Shown in pieces: positions 26,516 to 35,824 of a stretch of DNA of 64,000 nucleotides; position 1 is the stretch's first letter, and each line of letters begins with the position of its first letter. Made by a program: the position numbers and the translations under genes. The notes under the pieces were generated by a model. It had not been told where the DNA came from. It saw nothing but the letters and a program-made list of their open reading frames with translations, and did no database searches. Source of the DNA: Novosphingobium sp. PP1Y (GTDB lineage Bacteria; Pseudomonadota; Alphaproteobacteria; Sphingomonadales; Sphingomonadaceae); the NCBI RefSeq assembly GCF_000253255.1, contig NC_015580.1, positions 3,547,001-3,611,000 of the forward strand, in the 5' to 3' direction.

Positions 26516-28036
26516 TCAGGCCGCCTTCGTCTTCTGGAACAGCTTGCGATCTTCCGGACCGAAGGCCTTCTTCCAGATGACGTAGAGGTACGAACCGAGG
26601 ATTGCGGGGATGCCGAACAGCAGTTCGGCCCATTCCGGCAGGTACTGCGTGGCGAGAAAACCGATGACGACCGCCGGAGCGGCCGCCCAGACCAGCGCCC
26701 AGCGCCAGTTGTTGATCTTCTCGCCAAGGTGCTTTGCCAGCATGCGCGACTTGACGACCGAGGCGAAGCCCAGCGCCAGCATCAGCGCGATTGCAGCGGC
26801 TGCCGCCTGGTACAGCGAATTGTAGCCATAGTGCTGCATCAGCATGATGCCTGCCAGCGTCAGGGCCGCCTGCAGGCCGATGGTAACTACCGAGACCGCG
26901 AGGTTCTGAACCCGGGCGACGTAGATCAGCGCCGCCTCGCTGACGACTGCCGTCGCGGCGACGACTTCCGCGGCCAGCAGGAAGGCCAATGCGCCGGTGC
27001 CGCCGACGAACTCGCGCCCGACGAGGCCCATGACCCCTTCGCCCGGAATACCGAGTGCAAGCGCAATGCCGGCCTGCGCCGCGGTGATCCAGAAACCCAC
27101 CTGGCAGACCTGCCGGGCAATCGCCCCGTAGTCCTTTTCCTTCAGGTTGCGAGTGATGACCGGCCCCAGCACCGGCTCGAAGCTGGTCTTGAGCTTCTGC
27201 GGCAGGCTCGCGACCTGCTGGGCGGCGTAGTAGACGCCCACTGCGGCAGGCGGCGCAAGGAAACCGAGCATGAAGATGTCGACGCGGCGCGTCCCCCACT
27301 CGATCGTGTCGGCCAGGGCGATCGGCATCGAACGGACCGCAAGACGGCGCATCTGCCCGCCCTTGGGGCGCCAGTGATGCGGCAGGCCGTATTCGCGGAT
27401 GAAGGGGATGAAGGCCGTGATCGCCGCTGCGAAGATCGAGGCGATATAGGCCAGCGAAAGGCCGCTTTCGGGCGCAATCCAGATCATCGCGCCCGCCATG
27501 ATCGAGATCGTCCATGGCTCGACGATGGCGCGCGACCAGACCGTCGGGCTGATCCGCAGGCGATAGGCCAGTGCCGCGAGCCAGATCTCGGTCAAGGTCA
27601 GGGGCGGGATGGCGATCACCATCAAGCGGTCGATTTCGGTGTACTTGCCGCCCGGGAACGTCAGCGCGGGCACGAACCAGAGGATCAGTGCCGCCGCGCA
27701 CGAGGCGAGGATCGCGAGGACCATGCCATCGGCAACGACATTGGCGGGATGAACCTCGCCCTCGGTATCGGAGAGGCGCTGCGCCAGACCGCGCTTCTCG
27801 CCCATCGTGCAGATCATCGCGCACAGTTCGATCACCACCAGCGCGGAGGCGAAGCGACCGAGCGCCGCCGGACCGTAAACCGCGGCGCGGCCGGCGATGA
27901 AGAGAAACGGTATGCGCGCGGCGAGGCGCAGGAAGAACCCGAAGAAGTTCGTCCGCCCGCCCTTGGCCAGCGCTGCAATGTCATCCCGGTCGCCGGAACC
28001 GGGCGCGCCCTGGGCGCTGCCGGAAGTCTCGCTCAA
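26516..28036 (-). CDS. polysaccharide/lipid flippase, MOP superfamily (Wzx-like)
   Basis: 506-aa membrane protein with about 12-14 hydrophobic helices spread evenly, typical of oligosaccharide-lipid flippases. Residues 1-28 are a polar cytoplasmic head. No glycosyltransferase genes are adjacent, so the cargo is unknown. Its start overlaps the gpsA stop by four bases (ATGA), making it the third gene of a tsaD-gpsA-flippase operon. Confidence 0.85.
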   Translation of the reverse strand: MSETSGSAQGAPGSGDRDDIAALAKGGRTNFFGFFLRLAARIPFLFIAGRAAVYGPAALGRFASALVVIELCAMICTMGEKRGLAQRLSDTEGEVHPANVVADGMVLAILASCAAALILWFVPALTFPGGKYTEIDRLMVIAIPPLTLTEIWLAALAYRLRISPTVWSRAIVEPWTISIMAGAMIWIAPESGLSLAYIASIFAAAITAFIPFIREYGLPHHWRPKGGQMRRLAVRSMPIALADTIEWGTRRVDIFMLGFLAPPAAVGVYYAAQQVASLPQKLKTSFEPVLGPVITRNLKEKDYGAIARQVCQVGFWITAAQAGIALALGIPGEGVMGLVGREFVGGTGALAFLLAAEVVAATAVVSEAALIYVARVQNLAVSVVTIGLQAALTLAGIMLMQHYGYNSLYQAAAAAIALMLALGFASVVKSRMLAKHLGEKINNWRWALVWAAAPAVVIGFLATQYLPEWAELLFGIPAILGSYLYVIWKKAFGPEDRKLFQKTKAA

Positions 28037-29031
28037 GTATTGGCTTCCTGCTCTGCGCGCAGCGGCCGTGCGAGCATGTCTTCAACTACGGTTCCTGCAG
28101 GCGCATCGCCCTTCAGCAAGCGGCACACGGCCTGGACGATGGGCATGTCGATGCCCTCGCGCGCGGCCAGTTCGGCAAGGACCGGCGCGGTGGCCGCGCC
28201 TTCGGCAACGCTGTTCTTGCCCGAGAGGGCCGCCGCCGCAGACTGACCCTGCCCGATCGCAAGACCGAGCGAGAAGTTGCGGCTGGAAGTGGAATTGCAG
28301 GTCAGTACGAGGTCGCCCAGGCCGCAAAGGCCGGCCAGCGTCTCCGCCCGCGCGCCGCGCGCAATCCCGAAGCGCAGCATCTCGGCATAGCCGCGCGCAA
28401 TCAGTGCCGCACGGGCGTTCTGGCCGAGGTTGAGCCCCTCGACGACGCCGCAGGCGATGGCGAGGACGTTCTTGACCGCGCCGCCAATCTCGGCGCCGAT
28501 GACATCGTCGGAATAATAGGGTCGCAAGGTGTGACGCACGATCAGCGGCGCCAGCCGGTCCCACTGCGCTTCCCCGCCCGCGCAGGCGAGCGTCACCGCG
28601 GTCGGCAATCCGGCGGCGACCTCATGTGCGAAAGTCGGCCCGGACAGCACCGCCAGCTGTGCATCCGGCGCGGCAGCGGCCGCGACATCGGACATCAGGC
28701 GCCCGGTGCCGGCCTCGATCCCCTTGGCGCACAGGACAAGGTCATGCTCACCCTTGGGCAACAGGGCGATGATGGAGGCGAGGAACTGCGCAGGCACCAC
28801 CAGCAGCAGCGCCGACAATCCCGCCATCTCTGCAAGATCGCCGGTAGCGCGGATCGTCGGGGAAAGCCCGGCGCTCGGCAGGAACAGGCTGTTGCGGTGC
28901 TGCGCGTTGATTTCGGCCACGACTTCGCTCTCGCGCGCCCAGAGCAGCACGTCGCTGCCGTCGCTCGCCAGCGACTGCGCCAGGGCCGTGCCCCAGGCGC
29001 CTGCGCCGATGACCCCAACCTTGCACGTCAT
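28033..29031 (-). CDS. gpsA: NAD(P)-dependent glycerol-3-phosphate dehydrogenase
   Basis: Reduces dihydroxyacetone phosphate to sn-glycerol-3-phosphate, the backbone of phospholipids; 332 aa. Seen: dinucleotide loop GAGAWGTA (9-16), the substrate/catalytic segment GGAVKNVLAIACGV with the active-site Lys, and GLGDLVLTC. It overlaps tsaD (ATGA, 29028-29031) and the flippase (28033-28036). Confidence 0.96.
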   Translation of the reverse strand: MTCKVGVIGAGAWGTALAQSLASDGSDVLLWARESEVVAEINAQHRNSLFLPSAGLSPTIRATGDLAEMAGLSALLLVVPAQFLASIIALLPKGEHDLVLCAKGIEAGTGRLMSDVAAAAAPDAQLAVLSGPTFAHEVAAGLPTAVTLACAGGEAQWDRLAPLIVRHTLRPYYSDDVIGAEIGGAVKNVLAIACGVVEGLNLGQNARAALIARGYAEMLRFGIARGARAETLAGLCGLGDLVLTCNSTSSRNFSLGLAIGQGQSAAAALSGKNSVAEGAATAPVLAELAAREGIDMPIVQAVCRLLKGDAPAGTVVEDMLARPLRAEQEANT

Positions 29032-30080
29032 GCCTTCACTCCCGCGCCGCGAACGGCTTCTGCATTGGGATCGAGCGGCCAGCGCGGACGCGCGGCCGTA
29101 TCCAGCGGATCCGACTGCCCCAGTGCAAGACGTTCAACGCCCGCCCAGGCGATCATCGCCGCATTGTCCGTGCACAGGCCCAGCGGCGGTGCGACGAATG
29201 GCAGGCCATGATCTTCTGCAAGGGCTTCCAGTGCACCGCGGATCGCCGTGTTCGCAGCGACCCCACCGGCAACGACCAGCGCGTTCATTTCGCCCACGCC
29301 CTTTAGCGCGCGCCGCGTGCGGTCGATCAGGCAGTCGATCGCGGCCTGCTGGAACGAGGCGGCGATATCCGCATCGGTATAATCCGGGTCTGCCGCCGCA
29401 TCGAGCGCGTGCTTGGCGCGCATCACCGCACTCTTGAGTCCCGCGAAGGAGAAGTGCGGCTCGGAAGATCCCACAAGCGGGCGCGGCAGGGGCACTTTCT
29501 TCGCATCGCCCTGCGCGGCCAGCCGCTCGACCGCGGGGCCGCCCGGATAGCCGAGGCCCAGCAGCTTGGCGGTCTTGTCGAAAGCCTCGCCCAAGGCATC
29601 GTCGATGGTCGTGGCCAGGCGGCGGAACTGCCCGACACCTTCGACCGCGAGAATCTGGCAGTGGCCGCCCGAAACGAGCAGCAGCAGATAGGGATAGGCC
29701 AGCGTCTCGTCAGCCAGGCGGGGCGAGAGGGCGTGGCCTTCAAGATGGTTGATCGCGATGAGCGGCTTGTCGGCCGCCATCGCCAGGGCCTTGGCTGTGA
29801 CGAGGCCGACCATCACGCCGCCGATGAGGCCGGGACCGGCCGTGGCGGCGATTGCATCGACCTCGTCCAGTTTCATGCCGGCATCGGCCAGCGTGGCCTT
29901 GATCAGCGGAGCGAGGCGTTCGGCATGGGCGCGCGCGGCGATCTCGGGCACGACGCCGCCATAGGGGCGGTGCACCTCGTCCTGCGACGCGATGCGCTGC
30001 GCAAGAATGACGCGCCCGTCGGTCACGAGCGCGGCAGCCGTTTCATCGCAGGAAGATTCTATCCCGAGAACTGTCCTCAT
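29028..30080 (-). CDS. tsaD: tRNA N6-threonylcarbamoyladenosine transferase
   Basis: Transfers the threonylcarbamoyl group to A37 of ANN-decoding tRNAs, with TsaB and TsaE. 350 aa from ATG 30080, matching the family start (MRTVLGIESSCDETAA). Metal ligands His112 and His116 are in NHLEGH; the nucleotide region has VVAGGVAANT. The frame stays open upstream to 30176 but would run into hemC. tsaD and hemC diverge with 44 bp between them, an order seen in many alphaproteobacteria. Confidence 0.95.
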   Translation of the reverse strand: MRTVLGIESSCDETAAALVTDGRVILAQRIASQDEVHRPYGGVVPEIAARAHAERLAPLIKATLADAGMKLDEVDAIAATAGPGLIGGVMVGLVTAKALAMAADKPLIAINHLEGHALSPRLADETLAYPYLLLLVSGGHCQILAVEGVGQFRRLATTIDDALGEAFDKTAKLLGLGYPGGPAVERLAAQGDAKKVPLPRPLVGSSEPHFSFAGLKSAVMRAKHALDAAADPDYTDADIAASFQQAAIDCLIDRTRRALKGVGEMNALVVAGGVAANTAIRGALEALAEDHGLPFVAPPLGLCTDNAAMIAWAGVERLALGQSDPLDTAARPRWPLDPNAEAVRGAGVKA

Positions 30081-30124
30081 CGCGACTTTCCCTGAACGAC
30101 AATGCCGGGTAGCACAACCCGCCG

Positions 30125-31063
30125 ATGGCACACGATAAACAAGACATGAAACTCCGCCTCGGCACCCGCCGATCACCGCTCGCCATGGCCCAGGCCGAGG
30201 AAGCGCGCGATCGCCTGGCCGCGGCCCATGGAATCGATCCTGCGCATATAGAGATCGTCGCGGTTACCGCCAGCGGCGATCGCATCCAGGACCGCGCCCT
30301 CGCCGAAATCGGCGGCAAGGCCCTGTGGACCAAGGAACTCGACGCCTGGCTGGCTGCCGGGGAGATCGATTTCGCCGTGCATTCGGCCAAGGACGTGGAG
30401 ACGATCCGGCCCGATGCTTTCGCGATCTGCGCGGTGCTGCCGCGCGCGGACGTGCGCGACGTGCTGATCGGTGCCGACAGCATCCACGCCCTGCCGCCCG
30501 GCGCCGTGGTCGGCACCAGCGCCCCGCGCCGCGCCGCGCAGCTGCTTCACGCGCGCCCGGACTGCTCGGTCATCACCTTTCGCGGCAACGTCGCCACCCG
30601 CCTCGCCAAGCTGGCCGCGGGGGAAGCCGACGCGACCTTCCTTGCCGCCGCCGGGCTCGAGCGCCTGGGCCAGACCGGAACCGGCCACCCCCTGGCCGAG
30701 GATGAATGGCTCCCGGCACCGGGACAGGCCGCCATCCTGATCGAATGCCGCGCCGACGATGCGCGCACCCACGAGATTCTCTCGGCTATCGACGATGCCC
30801 CCAGCCGGTCCGCAGTGATGGCCGAGCGCGCGCTGCTCGCGTCGCTGGGCGGCAACTGCCACAGCCCGATCGCCGTGCTGACCCGCCTGGAAGGCGACCG
30901 GATCGTGCTGCGCGCCGCCCTGTACAGCCCGGACGGCGCCGAGAAGGTGGAAGGCGAAATCCGGTTTGCCGCGAGCGACCTCGAGGCCCCCGCCAGACTG
31001 GGTGCGGATCTCCTGTCCCGCGCGGTCCCGGCCATCGCCGCTCATTTCGACGGACCGGCCTGA
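30125..31063 (+). CDS. hemC: hydroxymethylbilane synthase (porphobilinogen deaminase)
   Basis: Joins four porphobilinogens into hydroxymethylbilane in tetrapyrrole synthesis. 312 aa; the dipyrromethane cofactor cysteine is Cys245 in LGGNCHSPIA, and the catalytic Asp90 lies in HSAKD. Arginine-rich substrate loops GTRRSPLA and GTSAPRRAAQ are present. ATG 30125 is used; ATG 30146 (MKLRLGTRR) is an alternative without a better ribosome site. hemD follows after 8 bp. Confidence 0.94.
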   Translation: MAHDKQDMKLRLGTRRSPLAMAQAEEARDRLAAAHGIDPAHIEIVAVTASGDRIQDRALAEIGGKALWTKELDAWLAAGEIDFAVHSAKDVETIRPDAFAICAVLPRADVRDVLIGADSIHALPPGAVVGTSAPRRAAQLLHARPDCSVITFRGNVATRLAKLAAGEADATFLAAAGLERLGQTGTGHPLAEDEWLPAPGQAAILIECRADDARTHEILSAIDDAPSRSAVMAERALLASLGGNCHSPIAVLTRLEGDRIVLRAALYSPDGAEKVEGEIRFAASDLEAPARLGADLLSRAVPAIAAHFDGPA

Positions 31064-31071
31064 GCGGGGCG

Positions 31072-31770
31072 ATGACCCCTCTCGTCATCATTCGGCCCGA
31101 ACCCGGAGCGGGTGCCACGAAAGTCGCAGCCCATGCCATGGGCCTCGATGCGCGCTGCTACCCCCTCTTCGCGATCCGGGCGCTCGAATGGGAGTCGGTT
31201 CCTGCACGCGAAGTCGACGCGATCCTGCTGGGCAGCGCCAATGCCCTGCGCCATGGCGGCGCGGCGCTGGAAACCTACCGCGGGCTTCCCGCCTATGCCG
31301 TGGGCGAAAAGACGGCCGATGCGGCGCGGGCCGCCGGCCTCAACATCGTTGCGACCGGAAAAGGCGGGCTGCAGCGCGTACTGCCTGACCTCGAGCCCGG
31401 GCACCGTCGCCTGCTTCGGCTCGCCGGACGCGAACGGGTCGAGCTTTCGCTGCCCCCCGGCGTGACAATGACCACACGCGAAGTCTATGCCAGCGAGCCC
31501 CTGCCCCTCCCCGCGGACCTGAAGCGCCTGTTGACTGCGCCTTGTGTGGTCCTGCTGCATTCCGGCGAGGCTGCCGCCCACTTCGCACAGTGCGTGGAGG
31601 CATCGGGAATCGACCGCGGGACCGTTTCCCTGGCCGCCATCGGCCCCCGCGTGGCCGAACGGGCGGGCGATGGCTGGGCCGCACTGCACAGCGCCGACGA
31701 ACCGAGCGATGCCGCCTTACTGGTCTTGGCCTCGCAGATGTGCCAAGACACCGCAAACAGGGTCCCATAA
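31072..31770 (+). CDS. hemD: uroporphyrinogen-III synthase
   Basis: Closes and inverts ring D of hydroxymethylbilane to give uroporphyrinogen III. 232 aa. The family diverges strongly, but the start LVIIRPEPGAGATKVAAHA, the central AILLGSANALRHGG and the late SLAAIGPRVAERAG match the two-domain HemD pattern, and the position 8 bp after hemC is typical. ATG 31072. Confidence 0.9.
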   Translation: MTPLVIIRPEPGAGATKVAAHAMGLDARCYPLFAIRALEWESVPAREVDAILLGSANALRHGGAALETYRGLPAYAVGEKTADAARAAGLNIVATGKGGLQRVLPDLEPGHRRLLRLAGRERVELSLPPGVTMTTREVYASEPLPLPADLKRLLTAPCVVLLHSGEAAAHFAQCVEASGIDRGTVSLAAIGPRVAERAGDGWAALHSADEPSDAALLVLASQMCQDTANRVP

Positions 31771-31784
31771 CCGAAAAAGGCTCG

Positions 31785-32741
31785 ATGCAGGACAGTTCAG
31801 CGATATCCTCTGCAACCCATACCCGCCCGCGCTCGCGCAGCGGGGTGATCTTCGTGGCTTTGCTCGCCTTCCTGCTGGGCGCCCTGCTGGTCGCCTGGGC
31901 GGGTTCACGCGGCTATCTCGACAAGCTGCAGCCGGTCGAGGAACCGACCGAAGAGCCCGCCACGATTGCCGAGCCGGATACCGAAAGCGTCGCCCCCGAA
32001 ACACCTGCGCAGCCCTCGCAGCCCACGGCCAAGCAGCTTGCCGCGATCGGATCGATCGAGGGGCGCCTCGCGCTGCTGGAGGACCGGCTCTCCCGCATCG
32101 ATTTCCAGACCGACGCCGCATCGGGCAATGCCGCAAGGGCCGAGGGCCTGCTGATCGCCTTTGCCGCACGCCGCATGGTCGATCGCGGCGAGCCGCTCAG
32201 CTACGTCGCCGACCAGCTGCGCCTGCGTTTCGCCAATGCCCAGCCGCGCGCGGTGCAGACGGTGATCGATTTCTCGAAGAACCCCGTCACCATCGACGAA
32301 TTGCGCGCGCGCCTGGAGGCGCTTTCACCCGAACTGAGCGCGACCGGCAGCGACATGAGCCTGTGGGACCGTGCCCGCACCGAACTGGCCGGGATGTTCA
32401 AGGTCCACCGCGATTCGGCGGCGCTGATGAGCCCGTCGGCAAGGATCGAACGCGCCAGCGTCATGCTTACCGCCAAGCGCATCGGCAGCGCGGTCTCCGA
32501 AGTGGAACGCCTGCCGGGCGCGGAAGCCGCCGACCGCTGGATCGCCGACGCCCGCCGCTATGAGGAAGTCCAGCGCGCACTCGACCTGCTGGAAACGACG
32601 GCCATGCTCGAACCGCGCCGCCTGCAGGATGCCGAGGGCCACAAGGTCGATCAGCCCAGCCCACTGGCCACGCCCGGCACGCCGGAATCCATGCCCGGCG
32701 AAGACAGCGCAGATCAACCGATGGAAATGCCGGTCAACTGA
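31785..32741 (+). CDS. Mic60/mitofilin-like inner-membrane protein in the hem operon
   Basis: 318-aa single-pass protein: a polar cytoplasmic head, one membrane helix (about residues 20-42), an acidic Pro-rich linker (50-78), a short coiled coil (about 84-110) and a helical domain with RAEGLLIAFAARRMVDRGEP. Alphaproteobacterial Mic60, ancestor of mitochondrial mitofilin, is known to be encoded beside hem genes, with a C-terminal domain of this kind. ATG 31785 has a good site (aaaaagg); it lies 14 bp after hemD. Mic60 shapes intracytoplasmic membranes in phototrophs; its job here is unknown. Confidence 0.72.
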   Translation: MQDSSAISSATHTRPRSRSGVIFVALLAFLLGALLVAWAGSRGYLDKLQPVEEPTEEPATIAEPDTESVAPETPAQPSQPTAKQLAAIGSIEGRLALLEDRLSRIDFQTDAASGNAARAEGLLIAFAARRMVDRGEPLSYVADQLRLRFANAQPRAVQTVIDFSKNPVTIDELRARLEALSPELSATGSDMSLWDRARTELAGMFKVHRDSAALMSPSARIERASVMLTAKRIGSAVSEVERLPGAEAADRWIADARRYEEVQRALDLLETTAMLEPRRLQDAEGHKVDQPSPLATPGTPESMPGEDSADQPMEMPVN

Positions 32742-32769
32742 GGCGGGCGCGCCGGCCGGGCCTGCGTCC

Positions 32770-34029
32770 TTATCCCTGCAGCAGTGCGGGCAGCTTGCCC
32801 GACATGCCCCGCGCCTCGTCCATGAAGAAGCGCTTGAGCGTCGGCATGCGCTGGACGGCGCCCATGCCAAGGCGCCGCGCCGCGCTGGGCAGGCGGCCCG
32901 GGATCCCGAAGAGGCGGGTCAATCCGTCGGTCACCGACATGACCATGAAGGCATCGAGGCTGCGCCACTTCTCGTAGCGGGCCAGTAGCTGCGCATCGCC
33001 CGGCTCAAGGCCGAGACGCATGCCTTCGGTCAGCACTTCCACGAGCGCACCGACATCGCGCAGGCCCAGATTGAGTCCCTGACCGGCGATCGGATGCATG
33101 CCGTGCGCGGCATCGCCGATCACTGCGAGGCGGTCGTCGATCACGTGACCTGCATGGTGGAACCGCAGCGGATAGGACATGCGCGGCGCGGATAGCGAGA
33201 TCGCGCCCAGCACGCCGTGCATGCGCGATGCCACTTCGTTGACGAACATCGCGTCAGGCATGGCCGTGATCCCGGCGGCGTCCTTTTCCGCGACGGTCCA
33301 GACCAGCGCGCTGCGATGGCGGCCCTCCTCGTCGTCGAGCAGCGGCAATAGCGCGAAAGGCCCGGCGGGATAGAAGATCTCCCACGCGGTATTGTCATGC
33401 GGCTTTTCATGGAACAGCCCGGTCACGAAGGCGCGGTGCTTGTAGTCCCACTTGGCCAGCGCGAAACCGGCTTCGTCGCGAGTGGGCGACTGGCGCCCTT
33501 CCGCCGCGACGAGCAGGCTCGCCTTGAGCACGCGGCCGTCGGATAGCTCGACCTCGACACCGTGAGGCCCGCGATCGCGGCGCACCGCCTCGGACTTCAC
33601 GTGCCAGGCGATGTTCGGTTCCTGCCGCGCGGCATCGAACAGCGCGATGCGCAAATCGCGGTTGGCGAACATGCGGCCCAGCGAGCCTTCCTCAGGCTTG
33701 GGCGTGAAATCGATCCGGCCCGGCTTCATGGCGTCGGTTACCGCGATGGAATCGATCGGACAGCCCAGCGCATCCAGACTGTCGGCGATGCCGATGTTGC
33801 GGAACAGGTTCCAGCTCGCGGTAGAAATCGCCGAGGCGCGGCCATCGGCGCCGACCGCGGTCAGGTCAGCGGGATCGGCCCGGTCGATGACGTGGCTGGT
33901 GATGCCCGAGCGGGCGGCCGCCAGTGCCAGCGTCATGCCGACAAGGCCGCCGCCAAGGATGATCAGGTCGCGGCGCTCCCCGGGTTCGGGAGAAGCCGCC
34001 TGCTGCAAGGTCGTCTGCGATTCGCTCAT
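32770..34029 (-). CDS. UbiH/UbiF/Coq6-family FAD monooxygenase
   Basis: Flavin hydroxylase of ubiquinone ring synthesis, 419 aa. FAD contacts: ILGGGLVGMTLALAAA (GGGLVG 26-31), a DG-type strand around VEVELSDGRVLKASLLVAAEG, and the C-terminal GDAAHGMHPIAGQGLNLGL. Which ring carbon it hydroxylates cannot be told from sequence, as alphaproteobacterial members are often broad. Its start overlaps the stop of the phosphatase gene (ATGA), so the two are coupled. Confidence 0.9.
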   Translation of the reverse strand: MSESQTTLQQAASPEPGERRDLIILGGGLVGMTLALAAARSGITSHVIDRADPADLTAVGADGRASAISTASWNLFRNIGIADSLDALGCPIDSIAVTDAMKPGRIDFTPKPEEGSLGRMFANRDLRIALFDAARQEPNIAWHVKSEAVRRDRGPHGVEVELSDGRVLKASLLVAAEGRQSPTRDEAGFALAKWDYKHRAFVTGLFHEKPHDNTAWEIFYPAGPFALLPLLDDEEGRHRSALVWTVAEKDAAGITAMPDAMFVNEVASRMHGVLGAISLSAPRMSYPLRFHHAGHVIDDRLAVIGDAAHGMHPIAGQGLNLGLRDVGALVEVLTEGMRLGLEPGDAQLLARYEKWRSLDAFMVMSVTDGLTRLFGIPGRLPSAARRLGMGAVQRMPTLKRFFMDEARGMSGKLPALLQG

Positions 34030-35726
34030 CGCGAGCAGCTATCGGCCTCCGAAGCGTCGATGTCGAGACACCTGCCATCCCAGGTCCCCGCCGGTTCGAC
34101 CAGACCGATCTGTGCGGCGAGCGTCGGCGCGATGTCGACTGTCTCCACCGGCTGCGGCTGCTCCATGGTCACCATGCCCCGGCGCCAGAACAGCATCGGC
34201 ACGCGGCGGTCATAGTCCCAGGGGCTGCCGTGGGTGGCGGTATAGCCCGGATGCGGCTCGGTGCCGGGCACGACGCCGCGCTTCGTCATCATCAGAACCT
34301 CGCCCGAGTGGGCGGGGTTGTAGGAAGCCGCGACGCGTTCGATCATCGTCCAGTCCTGCGGATTGCCGCTGGGGATCTTGGCCGCCTTGAGCTCATCGGC
34401 GGTAAAGACCGCCGCGATCTGCGGGTTCGCCTTGAGCCGGGCGACCAGTGCCGCGATCACCTTGCGGCGCTCCCTGGCGCTCAGGCCATCGGCCAGCCAG
34501 ATGTCGCCCGAACTGCCCGCACCGTACAGGAGCGGCCCCGACTTCGCAGTGATCCCGGTATCCTGCGACACCGCTTGCGCCAGAGCCTGGCCGGTCAGCG
34601 AAGGATCGAGGCGGGCCGCATCGGGCACGCCCTGCTCGCGCAGCCGCTCGGGCGCGTCGATGCCGCCGTGATCCGCCGACAGCACGACCAGGTAATCGAT
34701 CCCGCGCGCATCGAGAGCATCGAGCAGGGTTCCGATGGTCTGGTCGAGCTGCGCCATCTGGATGCACATCTCGACGCCCTCGGTGCCAAAGGCATGGCCG
34801 ACCTTGTCGGTCGCCGAATAGCTGACAGAAAGAACGTCGGTGACATCATCCTTGCCAAGGCCCATCTCGTCGACAAGGCGCACAGCCATGTCGGTGGTGG
34901 CCGCATCCATCCGCGGGCTGACGCTGAAGCCCTTGAAGTCGCCCGCCTTGAGCGGAAAGCGATAGGTACCGATCGAGAATGTACCGAGCGACATTGCGCG
35001 ATCGACCGCGCCGCACCAGCCCGGGACCGGCAGGTCGCCGCTGCCCGCGCCCACGGTCTGCGCCAGCGCGGCATTCTCGGCCTGCGCTGCGGGCGACAGC
35101 TTGCGGTCGGCATAGCTGGTGAAGCCCTTGCCCTTGAACCAGTAGGCGGCATCGGCGGTGTGCCCGCTCATCATCACGACCGCACGGTCCTTGGCCGAGA
35201 CCGCGACATTGAGCGCGGCCGGGTTGCGCTGCTTCATCAGGTCGCCCAGCGTCGGCGCCTTGAGATGATCGGGCGAGACGACCGGATCGTCTGAAGTGCT
35301 CTGCGGATTGCTCTCGTCCTCGGCACAATAGACCTGCTTGTCCTCGCGGCCGATGCCCGGGACATACCAGTTGTTGGCGATAATGCCGGTGCGTGCCGGG
35401 TGAACGCCGGTCAGCAGCGTCGAATGGCCGGGGCATGTCTCGGTAGCGGCATGCGACTGGAATCCCGACGGGAACACCGCGCCGGTGAGCAAGCGGCCAA
35501 GGCCGTGGCTGTAATGCTCACGATACTGGGCGAAGAGGTCGGCGGAAAACTGATCGACCGAAATGGCCAGGATCAGCTTCGGCTTTTCCTGCGCAGTCCG
35601 GGCAGCCGGCGCCTGCGGGGAAGGCGCCTGGGCAGAAGGTACATCCCCGGCAAAGGCCGGAGCCGAAAATGCTGCGAGACCGGCAAGGACGAGCGGTGCG
35701 AGGCAAAGGCGCGAGGCGAGAGGCAT
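34026..35726 (-). CDS. secreted alkaline phosphatase-superfamily protein (PafA-like)
   Basis: 566-aa periplasmic phosphatase. A signal peptide ends near APAFAGD. Metal-site Asp58 lies in ISVDQF; the nucleophile region SHAATETCPGH gives Thr97; later metal motifs are KVGHAFGTEG and SADHGGID. A threonine nucleophile in a TCPGH context is typical of the PafA/NPP branch rather than PhoA, so phosphomonoesters are the likely substrates. The ubiquinone hydroxylase gene overlaps its end by four bases. Confidence 0.87.
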   Translation of the reverse strand: MPLASRLCLAPLVLAGLAAFSAPAFAGDVPSAQAPSPQAPAARTAQEKPKLILAISVDQFSADLFAQYREHYSHGLGRLLTGAVFPSGFQSHAATETCPGHSTLLTGVHPARTGIIANNWYVPGIGREDKQVYCAEDESNPQSTSDDPVVSPDHLKAPTLGDLMKQRNPAALNVAVSAKDRAVVMMSGHTADAAYWFKGKGFTSYADRKLSPAAQAENAALAQTVGAGSGDLPVPGWCGAVDRAMSLGTFSIGTYRFPLKAGDFKGFSVSPRMDAATTDMAVRLVDEMGLGKDDVTDVLSVSYSATDKVGHAFGTEGVEMCIQMAQLDQTIGTLLDALDARGIDYLVVLSADHGGIDAPERLREQGVPDAARLDPSLTGQALAQAVSQDTGITAKSGPLLYGAGSSGDIWLADGLSARERRKVIAALVARLKANPQIAAVFTADELKAAKIPSGNPQDWTMIERVAASYNPAHSGEVLMMTKRGVVPGTEPHPGYTATHGSPWDYDRRVPMLFWRRGMVTMEQPQPVETVDIAPTLAAQIGLVEPAGTWDGRCLDIDASEADSCSR

Positions 35727-35824
35727 ATGGGGGGAGGTTCCTTGAAAAGTCAGCGCAATGCAGGCAATGCAACTTTGGCCGGAGCGAATATGTTTCGCAA
35801 GGCCGCCGGATGCACGGGAGCTTC

